Assembly (NCBI GenBank): GCA_946403565.1
Contig: CAMJAJ010000025.1
Span: forward strand, 1-9,842
From: an uncultured Treponema sp.
GTDB lineage: Bacteria > Spirochaetota > Spirochaetia > Treponematales > Treponemataceae
Length of the DNA: 9,842 bases
Reading direction: 5' to 3'
This document shows, piece after piece, positions 1 to 5,558 of this stretch. The stretch's first letter is position 1. The number at the start of each line of letters is the position of its first letter. The position numbers and the translations under genes were made by a program. The notes below the pieces were generated by a model, which was not told where the DNA came from, did no database searches, and saw only the letters and a list, made by a program, of their open reading frames with translations.

Positions 1-980
1 CCGTGGACTTCCTGGCCCTCGCCCACAACCGGAACGACCAGCTGGAGACCCTGCTCATGCGCTTCCTTGCGGGGGGCGGCGTGGAGTCCCTCGCCGGAAT
101 CCGGCCCCGCCGCAGCCGCTACCTGAGGCCCCTGCTCGGCATATCCCGGGCGGACATAGAGCGCTACCTGGGCGAGCAGGGCATAGCCTACCGGACCGAC
201 AGCACGAACGCCGACAACGGCATGCTGCGCAACAGGATCCGGAACGTCCTGGTGCCGATGCTCGACGGGCAGTTCGGCGGCTGGGGCACGGCCCTGCTTT
301 CCCTGTCCGCCAAGATGCGGGACGACGGGGAGCTTGTCGCAGGGCTGCTTGAGGAAGCGAAGGGGCGGTGCGCCTTTGTGCGGGAAGGGCCGTGCGTCCG
401 CATGGACGCCGCCGGATTCCGGCGGGAGGCGAGGGCCGTCCGGGTCCGCCTCCTGTTTGCCGCCGCGGACGCAGCCGGTCTGGGCGGCCGCATCCCCTAT
501 TCCTTCTTTGCCCGTATCGCCGACAGGGCCGGGGACGGCCCCTGGGCCGAGTCCTGCGCAGGCGTGGCGGTCACCCTGGACGGGGATTCCCTCCGTGTGG
601 GGCGGGAAGAGGGCGGCCCGTCCGAGCGGGGCTTCTGCGTCGTGGTCCGGGAGGAGGGCGTTTACGAGGCGGGAGGCCTTGCCGTGTCCGTCTTCAGGGC
701 CGCCCCGGCTGCGGGAGGGGCCGTCCTGGAGGCAGGGGGCGACTCGCTGCGGCTTCCCGCCCTGTCCTTTCCCTTCCTGCTGCGGAGCAGGCAGCCCGGG
801 GACCAGGTTGCGGCGGGGGACGGCTCCATGCGGTCGGTCGCGTCCGTGCTGGACGGCTGGAAGTGCGCGGGCATGAAGGACGCGGTTCCCCTGGTGCAGC
901 GGCTGGACCTGCCTTCCCAGCCCATAGCCGCCGTCTGGGGCGGCCCCCTGGGGTTCAAGAATTGGGTGGTAAAATATTAG
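1..980 (+). CDS. tilS: tRNA(Ile)-lysidine synthetase TilS, 5'-truncated by the window edge
   Basis: The gene enters from the left edge. The first complete codon is at base 3 and the TAG stop is at 978-980, leaving 325 codons. TilS is a cytoplasmic ATP-dependent enzyme that attaches lysine to C34 of tRNA-Ile(CAU), so that it reads AUA. The P-loop (SGGxDS) that opens the family lies outside the window. Visible family hallmarks are the AHNRNDQLET segment near fragment residue 8 (usually AHHxDDQxET), the RPLL...R.DI..YL stretch at about 42-57, and the D.TN.D.....RNRIR..L.P.L signature at about 66-88. The C-terminal third, with FPFLLRSRQPGDQV near residue 258, matches the TilS C-terminal substrate-binding domain. 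The Asn in place of the usual second His of AHH is a mild deviation. No intrinsic terminator follows the stop. The GTG at base 3 is an internal codon, not the start. Confidence 0.93.
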   Translation, partial: VDFLALAHNRNDQLETLLMRFLAGGGVESLAGIRPRRSRYLRPLLGISRADIERYLGEQGIAYRTDSTNADNGMLRNRIRNVLVPMLDGQFGGWGTALLSLSAKMRDDGELVAGLLEEAKGRCAFVREGPCVRMDAAGFRREARAVRVRLLFAAADAAGLGGRIPYSFFARIADRAGDGPWAESCAGVAVTLDGDSLRVGREEGGPSERGFCVVVREEGVYEAGGLAVSVFRAAPAAGGAVLEAGGDSLRLPALSFPFLLRSRQPGDQVAAGDGSMRSVASVLDGWKCAGMKDAVPLVQRLDLPSQPIAAVWGGPLGFKNWVVKY

Positions 981-998
981 AAGATGGTGTATACTAGT

Positions 999-1007
999 TG
1001 GTATATC
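999..1007 (+). promoter_or_regulatory. Possible extended -10 promoter element
   Basis: TGGTATATC fits a TG-N-TATAAT extended -10 (hexamer TATATC at 1002-1007). A second -10-like hexamer, TATACT, lies at 990-995. No convincing -35 is seen at 16-18 bp upstream of either. Transcription from the extended -10 would start near 1014, just before the structured sequence beginning at 1021. The two elements sit in a near-repeat (TGGTGTATAC and TGGTATATC). This is a weak prediction that rests mainly on position. Confidence 0.3.
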
Positions 1008-1020
1008 GTTGTTGAAATGA

Positions 1021-1117
1021 GGGGGACCTCGGAAAACCGCGCCATGCGCGATTAGCCTGGAAGCTATGTTGGCGGAAGCCTAGAAGCTCCGCGGGCCAGT
1101 CCGGTGTGTCCCCGCCC
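1021..1117 (+). ncRNA. Putative structured RNA or leader, family unassigned
   Basis: This stretch between tilS and the next gene folds by hand into a long hairpin-like structure. GGGGAC (1022-1027) pairs with GTCCCC (1108-1113), and CGGA (1030-1033) with TCCG (1100-1103). GG-AGCT (1059-1065, one bulged A) pairs with AGCTCC (1085-1090), and GGC (1071-1073) with GCC (1078-1080) around a GGAA tetraloop. CGCGC/GCGCG (1038-1050) can form a side hairpin, or CCGCG (1037-1041) can instead pair with CGCGG (1090-1094). The size, the G-rich 5' end, the C-rich 3' end and the apical GGAA loop recall a small bacterial SRP RNA. The invariant SRP domain IV bases (CAGG 5' of the loop, AGCAG 3' of it) are missing, so I do not assign it. 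It may instead be a 5' leader of the exported-protein gene that starts 26 nt further on. Confidence 0.4.
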
Positions 1118-1130
1118 AGAATGTAAGAAT

Positions 1131-1136
1131 AGAGGA
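1131..1136 (+). promoter_or_regulatory. Ribosome binding site that decides the start at 1143
   Basis: AGAGGA lies 6 nt before the ATG at 1143. The upstream in-frame ATG at 1104 has no comparable site and lies inside the putative RNA fold. This supports 1143 as the start, and a signal peptide begins immediately there. Confidence 0.6.
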
Positions 1137-1142
1137 TGCTAT

Positions 1143-3239
1143 ATGAGGATAAGACTTTTTGCCCTTAGTGTTTGTTTTGCTGCTGCCTTTTCGTTCGTGT
1201 CTGCCCAGGAGACTGCGGTTTCCCTTGCGAACAGGAGGACCGCCCTGCGCTGCCTTGAGGCCGCCGGCAACTACGCCTCCCAGTCCGCCTGGAGCGCCGC
1301 CGCCTCGCAGGCCCAGATGGGCCTGAGCTATGACGACAGCGTTTCCGACCTCTGGTACATCTATGCCGTGGCGGTCCAGAAGGGGGGCGGCAGCAAGGCC
1401 CAGGTCCTTCCCCTCGTGGAGCGGGCGCTCGAGGTCGGCAACTGGGTCAACTACAACAGGGACAACTCCCGCATACTGTATGCGGACATCCTCTCCGACA
1501 TCGGCCGGAGCGCGGAGGTGTTCTCCGTGCTGGACTCCAATCCCCCGGTGTTCTCCTCATCGGCCGAGTACATCAGGGCCAAGGCCTACTACCGCATGGG
1601 CACGCCCGAGTCGTATGCGGCCGCCCGCAACAAGATTTCGAACGCCAGGAGGATCTTCCCTGACGACACCCGCTTCCCCCAGCTCTTCTTCAGCTACGAG
1701 GACCCTGCGAGCGAGGACCCGCTCGTGAACCGCCTGGCGGCCTCCTTCCTGAGCCAGATAAAGCTTTACGACGAGAGCACCCGCGAGGATGACGCGGAGT
1801 TTGAGATAATGGCGGCGGCCTTTGCGAAGGGCGAGGAGCGCAGGATGCAGCTCCAGTCGTTCAACGCGAGGGGGCTGGTGCACCCGCTCTACGCGGGCAT
1901 TGCCCTTGAGGAGGGACTCATGGGGCAGAAGGAGGCGTTCGAGTACATTGCCTCCTTTGCCGACGAGAGCCTGAACGTGGACTACATGCGCGCCTTCATG
2001 CTCATGATCGACGACGAGGCCGTGAAGGCGGAGGCCAAGGAATACTTCACCGCCTTCTGCGGCGAGTTCACTCGTGATACGAACAGTGATGGAATCGATG
2101 ACCTGACGGTGTCCTACTACCGGGGCCGCCCCCAGCACGTCGCGTTCGACGCGAACCAGGACGGGGTCCTGGAGTGGGAGGTCTTCTGCGACTTCGGCGT
2201 GCCCGTCTCCGGCATCCTCTACGACGCGGCCTATCTGGACGCGCTCGAGGCCGACTTCACCTGGCAGGCCTTCCCGGCCCTGTCCACCTTTGTCGTGAAG
2301 GACCAGGCGGGGCGCAAGGTGAACATATTCAACCTGATGGGGGACGAGCTGGTGTGGACCCCCGTCAGCATGGACTACGACCGGATCATCAGCGGCGTTT
2401 CCGGGGCGGACTTCTTCTTCCCCACGCCCAACGTGGACGAGCGGAGGATCGGGAAAATCGAGCTCGCCATGGCCTCCTCGAGCTTCACCGTCCCCAGCAC
2501 GGAGCGGGAGGACTCCTGGATAAACGTCACCGTCCTTGGCGGGCAGATGCTGTCTGCTGACTACTACCACGACGGCAAGCTCTATGCCCATACCCAGTTT
2601 GAGGACAGCGTTCCGGTCTCGCGGATCGTGGACGCGGACGGGGATTCCGTGTTCGAGACGACCGAATACTACGCCCCTGTCTCCGACATGGAGGCATCGG
2701 TCCACGACGGGGTCGTGGAGCGCACCATAATGACCAACCTCTTCGGCACGCCGTCCAACGGGGCGGACTTCTACCTGCGCATGGTGCAGGTGGACACGAA
2801 CGGCGACACCGTGCCCGATTTCACCGAGGAGTACCTGAACGGAGGGTCGGTGGTGAGTTCCTGGGATACCGACGGGGACGGCTACTGGAACGTCCGCGTG
2901 GCCAGCTCCTATGACGGGGAGAGCGGAAGCCGCGTGGAGACCGACATGTTCTACCTGCCCTACCGGGAGAACGTGGTCAGCGTCACCATACGGGACGGAA
3001 TTCCTGTCCTGGTCCAGAGCGGTTCCCAGGAGCAGCCGGTCACCAAGGACCCCTATTATGACTTCTACTGGATCGGAGAGGTCGGGTCCCCCATGCTTTC
3101 CAAGGCCGCCTTGGACTTCTTCAAGAAGAACGGCGCGCAGGGGCTTTCCACCGTGATAGAGCGGGACGGGGACAGGGTGCATGTCGTCCATGTGGGGGAG
3201 TTCTGCTACGGCATGATGATTCCCGACCTGGAGATGTAA
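1143..3239 (+). CDS. Exported TPR-like protein with acidic (calcium-type) loop repeats
   Basis: This is a 698-residue protein of unknown function. Residues 1-22 form a Sec signal peptide (basic MRIR, hydrophobic core, SAQ cleavage site), so it should reach the periplasm or cell surface. Residues of about 28-220 are alpha-helical and TPR-like, with repeated small/aromatic patterns around ALRCLEAAGNY, LWYIYAVAVQ and YIRAKAYYRMG. The C-terminal half is predicted beta-rich and carries five D-x-[ND]-x-D-[GST] loops starting at residues 312, 336, 497, 551 and 575. They resemble EF-hand or thrombospondin-type-3 calcium loops. Two pairs are exactly 24 residues apart. The start at 1143 is chosen over 1104 because of the RBS at 1131 and the signal peptide. 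The stop is 3 bp before the lipoprotein protease gene, which implies one operon. I infer an envelope scaffold or binding role and no catalytic motif is evident. I recognise no named family with certainty. Confidence 0.85.
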   Translation: MRIRLFALSVCFAAAFSFVSAQETAVSLANRRTALRCLEAAGNYASQSAWSAAASQAQMGLSYDDSVSDLWYIYAVAVQKGGGSKAQVLPLVERALEVGNWVNYNRDNSRILYADILSDIGRSAEVFSVLDSNPPVFSSSAEYIRAKAYYRMGTPESYAAARNKISNARRIFPDDTRFPQLFFSYEDPASEDPLVNRLAASFLSQIKLYDESTREDDAEFEIMAAAFAKGEERRMQLQSFNARGLVHPLYAGIALEEGLMGQKEAFEYIASFADESLNVDYMRAFMLMIDDEAVKAEAKEYFTAFCGEFTRDTNSDGIDDLTVSYYRGRPQHVAFDANQDGVLEWEVFCDFGVPVSGILYDAAYLDALEADFTWQAFPALSTFVVKDQAGRKVNIFNLMGDELVWTPVSMDYDRIISGVSGADFFFPTPNVDERRIGKIELAMASSSFTVPSTEREDSWINVTVLGGQMLSADYYHDGKLYAHTQFEDSVPVSRIVDADGDSVFETTEYYAPVSDMEASVHDGVVERTIMTNLFGTPSNGADFYLRMVQVDTNGDTVPDFTEEYLNGGSVVSSWDTDGDGYWNVRVASSYDGESGSRVETDMFYLPYRENVVSVTIRDGIPVLVQSGSQEQPVTKDPYYDFYWIGEVGSPMLSKAALDFFKKNGAQGLSTVIERDGDRVHVVHVGEFCYGMMIPDLEM

Positions 3240-3242
3240 CGG

Positions 3243-4910
3243 ATGTCCTGCAAGGCCCTGATCCGTACGGCCGCCCTGCTTGCATGTGCGGCCCTGCTTT
3301 TCTCATGCGCGTCCTCCGGCCCCTCCGAGCCGAAGGACGTCGATACCAGTTCCAAGAAGTACAGCTCCGAGGACGCGGCCTCCTACGAAATCAGCCAGAT
3401 ACGGAAGATTCCGGAGGACGAGCTGGTGAAGGCCCTCTGGCGGTCAAAGCTCCTGCTGAACAAGAATCCCGGCCTTGCCTCCGCGAAGGAGCTGTATGCC
3501 TCCTACGAGGCGAAGACCGTCGCCCTGTACAGGAAGGCCGTCTCCAAGAAGAGCTGGCTGGAGGCCTTGCGCCTGTTCAATTCCCTTGCCGCGGTGGACT
3601 GCGCCCAGCTTTCCTCCCTGCCGGTGCAGCAGGCGGAGCTTGAGGCCTCCGTACGGCGGGGCGTTCCCGGCCTTTCTGCCTCCGGAAGCGGCTTTACGAC
3701 GCTGGCCGGATGCGTGAAGGGCACCGTCACCGTCTACGTGGACAAGGGCGTGAAGGTGCAGGGCCGGGTGGGCCGTGTTGACGCGGTCCTGGGCAGCGGC
3801 TTCTTCATAGACAGGACCGGCTACCTCATAACGAACCATCATGTGATCGCGGACTGCGTGGACCCCGAGTACAAGGGCTTTGCCCGCCTGTACATCTATC
3901 TGGCGGAGGACCCCGACACGAAGATTCCCGCGCGGATAATCGGATATGACGAGAACGTTGACCTCGCGCTCCTCAAGACGGAGGTGGACGCCCCCTACGT
4001 ATTCACGCTCGGTTCCAGCGAGAACCTGGAGGTGGGGGACAAGGTGTACGCCATCGGTTCCCCGCTCGGGCTGGACAGGACGCTCACGAGCGGCATAATC
4101 TCCTCGAAGGACCGGGACCTGTTCAGCGCGGGCAAGGTCTTCCAGATAGACGCGGCGGTGAACTCCGGAAATTCCGGCGGCCCCCTCATCGACTCCCGGG
4201 GTGACGTGCAGGCCATCGTCTTTGCCGGAGTGCAGAACTACCAGGGGCTGAACTTCGCCATACCGGTGGAGTACCTGCGCGCCGAGCTCCCGATATTCTA
4301 CTCCAAGGGCAAGCGCAAGGGCGTGTGGATCGGCTGCTTTGGCAGGACCAAGCGGCGGGCCGGAAGCGGGGCCGCGAACGAGGGCCTTTCCGTGGAGTAC
4401 GTGATGCCTTCTTCTCCGGCGGCCCTCGCCGGACTTGCCGTCGGAGAGACGATCGTCGAGGTCGACGGCAAGCCCGTGGACTCGTTGGACACGTTCAAGG
4501 CGGACTTCATGAGCCGGGAGGTCGGCACCATCGTCAAGGTGAAGGCCGTGGATGCCTACGGCAAGGCCCGGACCCACATCGTCTATCTGGACGAGCGGCC
4601 CAAGTCTCCGGGCAAGGAGGTCTACACCCACGACGTGATAGCGGAAGCCATGGTTCCCCTGATGGGTATGGAGCTGAGCCGGAGTTCCTCGCTGAACAGG
4701 AACCAGTACGTGGTGAGCCGCATTGTCAGGGGCTCTGCGGCCGATGCCGCCGGATTCAGCGTGGACGACACCGTTGCCGTGCAGGAGGTGGAGCTTTCGC
4801 CGGAGGGCGACTACGCCGGGGTGCAGATCTACGCCAAGAAGCGGAGTAGCGGCTATCTGGACGTGGTCGTGGGCTATACCGTTTCCCTGGACAGCCAGAA
4901 CTATTTCTAA
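3243..4910 (+). CDS. Lipoprotein HtrA-like trypsin-type serine protease with PDZ domains
   Basis: This is a 555-aa envelope serine protease. The N-terminus is a lipoprotein signal: a basic start, a hydrophobic stretch and the lipobox LFSC with Cys22, so the mature protein should be lipid-anchored. Residues of about 35-140 are helical and TPR-like. The chymotrypsin-fold protease domain spans about 150-365. The triad is visible as His200 in TNHHVI, Asp240 in NVDLALLK, and Ser311 in GNSGGPL. The HtrA-typical GSPLGL segment precedes the serine. A PDZ domain follows at about 381-455 (VMPSSPAALAGLAVGETI...VDGKPV). A second, diverged PDZ-like region lies at about 489-550 (SRIVRGSAADAAGFSVDDTV). The ATG follows the previous stop by 3 bp, with GGAG at 3230-3233, so translation is probably coupled. 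The helical N-terminal domain and lipid anchor set it apart from classical DegP/DegS. A role in envelope protein processing or quality control is inferred, and the substrate is unknown. All catalytic residues are intact. Confidence 0.9.
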   Translation: MSCKALIRTAALLACAALLFSCASSGPSEPKDVDTSSKKYSSEDAASYEISQIRKIPEDELVKALWRSKLLLNKNPGLASAKELYASYEAKTVALYRKAVSKKSWLEALRLFNSLAAVDCAQLSSLPVQQAELEASVRRGVPGLSASGSGFTTLAGCVKGTVTVYVDKGVKVQGRVGRVDAVLGSGFFIDRTGYLITNHHVIADCVDPEYKGFARLYIYLAEDPDTKIPARIIGYDENVDLALLKTEVDAPYVFTLGSSENLEVGDKVYAIGSPLGLDRTLTSGIISSKDRDLFSAGKVFQIDAAVNSGNSGGPLIDSRGDVQAIVFAGVQNYQGLNFAIPVEYLRAELPIFYSKGKRKGVWIGCFGRTKRRAGSGAANEGLSVEYVMPSSPAALAGLAVGETIVEVDGKPVDSLDTFKADFMSREVGTIVKVKAVDAYGKARTHIVYLDERPKSPGKEVYTHDVIAEAMVPLMGMELSRSSSLNRNQYVVSRIVRGSAADAAGFSVDDTVAVQEVELSPEGDYAGVQIYAKKRSSGYLDVVVGYTVSLDSQNYF

Positions 4911-4923
4911 CAGAATTTTCTTC

Positions 4924-4951
4924 TTTACATTTCGCGCTTTCGTTGTATAAT
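4924..4951 (+). promoter_or_regulatory. Sigma70-type promoter for the LRR gene
   Basis: TTTACA (4924-4929) and a perfect TATAAT (4946-4951) are separated by 16 bp, in an AT-rich patch 13 bp after the protease stop. Transcription should start near 4958 and give a leader of about 30 nt. No terminator hairpin is seen between the protease stop and this promoter, so some read-through from upstream is possible. Confidence 0.72.
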
Positions 4952-4976
4952 TTAAGTAGAAGGGTTGTTAAATCCC

Positions 4977-4983
4977 AAGGAGG
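4977..4983 (+). promoter_or_regulatory. Strong Shine-Dalgarno of the LRR gene
   Basis: AAGGAGG is a near-perfect anti-16S match 5 nt before the ATG at 4989. It fixes that start over an in-frame TTG at 4965, which lies upstream of the site itself. Confidence 0.85.
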
Positions 4984-4988
4984 CGCGT

Positions 4989-5366
4989 ATGACTAGATTA
5001 ACGTCAAGATGTAAAATAGTTGCCGTTGCCTTGCTTGCGCTGGGAGCGGCAGCTTTTGCGAAGGAAAGCCTGGAGATTCCTGACAACGTGACCGGACTTG
5101 AGTACGGGGCGTACAGGAACAGGAAGGATATCGTGCTTGTAACGATTCCCTGGTCTGTGACCAGCATCGACAAGGACGCTTTCAAGAACTGCCCGAATTT
5201 GCTGGCTGTCACGTTTGACGACGAGGACAACTGGTATATCACCCAGGATGAGACGAACTGGCAGAACAGGATGATGGGAACCCACATCGATGTCAGTGAC
5301 TCTTCAACAAATGCGTTCGCCTTGGCAGGCAACCGCTACTACTTCTACAAGCTGGAAGACGAGTAG
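4989..5366 (+). CDS. Small secreted BspA-type leucine-rich-repeat protein
   Basis: This is a 125-aa protein. Residues 1-24 are a Sec signal peptide (MTRLTSRCK, hydrophobic core, AFA cleavage region). Residues of about 25-75 hold roughly one and a half LRR_5/BspA-type units: LEIPDNVTGLEYGAY, then IPWSVTSIDKDAFKNCPNLLAVTF, which fits the family pattern of IP.SVTSI...AF..C.NL..V.F. The last 50 residues (WYITQDETNW ... STNAFALAGNRYYFYKL) resemble the tail I associate with Treponema BspA-like proteins. Family members are usually much longer with many repeats, and this one appears to be a minimal version with a complete tail rather than a broken gene. BspA-like proteins are surface or secreted adhesion and host-interaction factors, but that role is not shown here. 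The gene has its own promoter and terminator. Its GC content is about 52% in three counted lines, clearly lower than its neighbours. Confidence 0.85.
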   Translation: MTRLTSRCKIVAVALLALGAAAFAKESLEIPDNVTGLEYGAYRNRKDIVLVTIPWSVTSIDKDAFKNCPNLLAVTFDDEDNWYITQDETNWQNRMMGTHIDVSDSSTNAFALAGNRYYFYKLEDE

Positions 5367-5408
5367 CGAGGGTAGCCGCCTCGGCCGGGGAAAGACCCCA
5401 TAGTGTGG

Positions 5409-5455
5409 ACCGCCGGACCCGCCGCCAGATTGCCGCGGGGGATGGCGGTTTTTTT
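5409..5455 (+). terminator. Intrinsic terminator after the LRR gene
   Basis: ACCGCC (5409-5414) pairs with GGCGGT (5444-5449) and, inside it, CCCGC (5418-5422) pairs with GCGGG (5435-5439). A run of seven T follows at 5449-5455. A competing shorter stem, CCGCCA (5422-5427) with TGGCGG (5443-5448), uses the same 3' arm. A separate small hairpin, GGGG-AAAGA-CCCC, sits just upstream at 5387-5399. The whole block lies 43 bp after the LRR stop and separates that gene from the next unit. Confidence 0.82.
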
Positions 5456-5494
5456 GTCTCCGCGCTCCTGGACCGTCCTGCCACTGATCCCCCA

Positions 5495-5523
5495 TTGCAT
5501 AAATACTCATTTCATATTAAAAT
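5495..5523 (+). promoter_or_regulatory. Candidate promoter of the activase gene
   Basis: TTGCAT (5495-5500) and TAAAAT (5518-5523) are separated by 17 bp in an AT-rich window directly after the terminator. The -10 matches consensus at five of six positions, and the -35 at three of six. The predicted start of transcription is near 5530, giving a leader of about 30 nt before the ATG at 5559. Confidence 0.5.
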
Positions 5524-5548
5524 AGCCTAATGGAGAAGAGTTTTTTCT

Positions 5549-5554
5549 GGTGGA
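5549..5554 (+). promoter_or_regulatory. Ribosome binding site for the activase start at 5559
   Basis: GGTGGA lies 4 nt before the ATG at 5559. An in-frame TGA at 5556-5558 directly precedes that ATG, so no earlier in-frame start is possible. The other in-frame candidate, ATG at 5574, has only a weak GGAAAA about 8 nt upstream. Confidence 0.55.
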
Positions 5555-5558
5555 ATGA

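Noticed and set aside
1021..1117. Firm call as SRP RNA, tRNA-Sec or a known riboswitch
   Set aside because: The SRP domain IV invariant bases are absent. There is no T-loop GTTCGA-type sequence for a tRNA, and I recognised no riboswitch core such as c-di-GMP, cobalamin, SAM or glycine.
1104..1142. Upstream in-frame ATG that would add 13 residues to the exported protein
   Set aside because: It has no good RBS, lies within the 3' arm of the putative RNA fold, and would put a charged, Cys-containing extension before a normal signal peptide.
1557..3191. A 544-codon open frame on the minus strand opposite the exported-protein gene
   Set aside because: It is a composition shadow, rich in His, Val and Gly with no domain. 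The + strand frame has a signal peptide, an RBS and acidic-loop motifs.
3444..4631. A 395-codon open frame on the minus strand opposite the protease gene
   Set aside because: The + strand encodes a complete serine protease with all triad motifs, and the antisense product shows no domain.
4911..4923. Terminator directly after the protease gene
   Set aside because: The sequence is T-rich, but no GC-rich hairpin precedes it.
4965..4988. TTG at 4965 as start of the LRR protein
   Set aside because: The near-perfect Shine-Dalgarno AAGGAGG at 4977-4983 lies downstream of it and is correctly spaced for the ATG at 4989, where the signal peptide begins.
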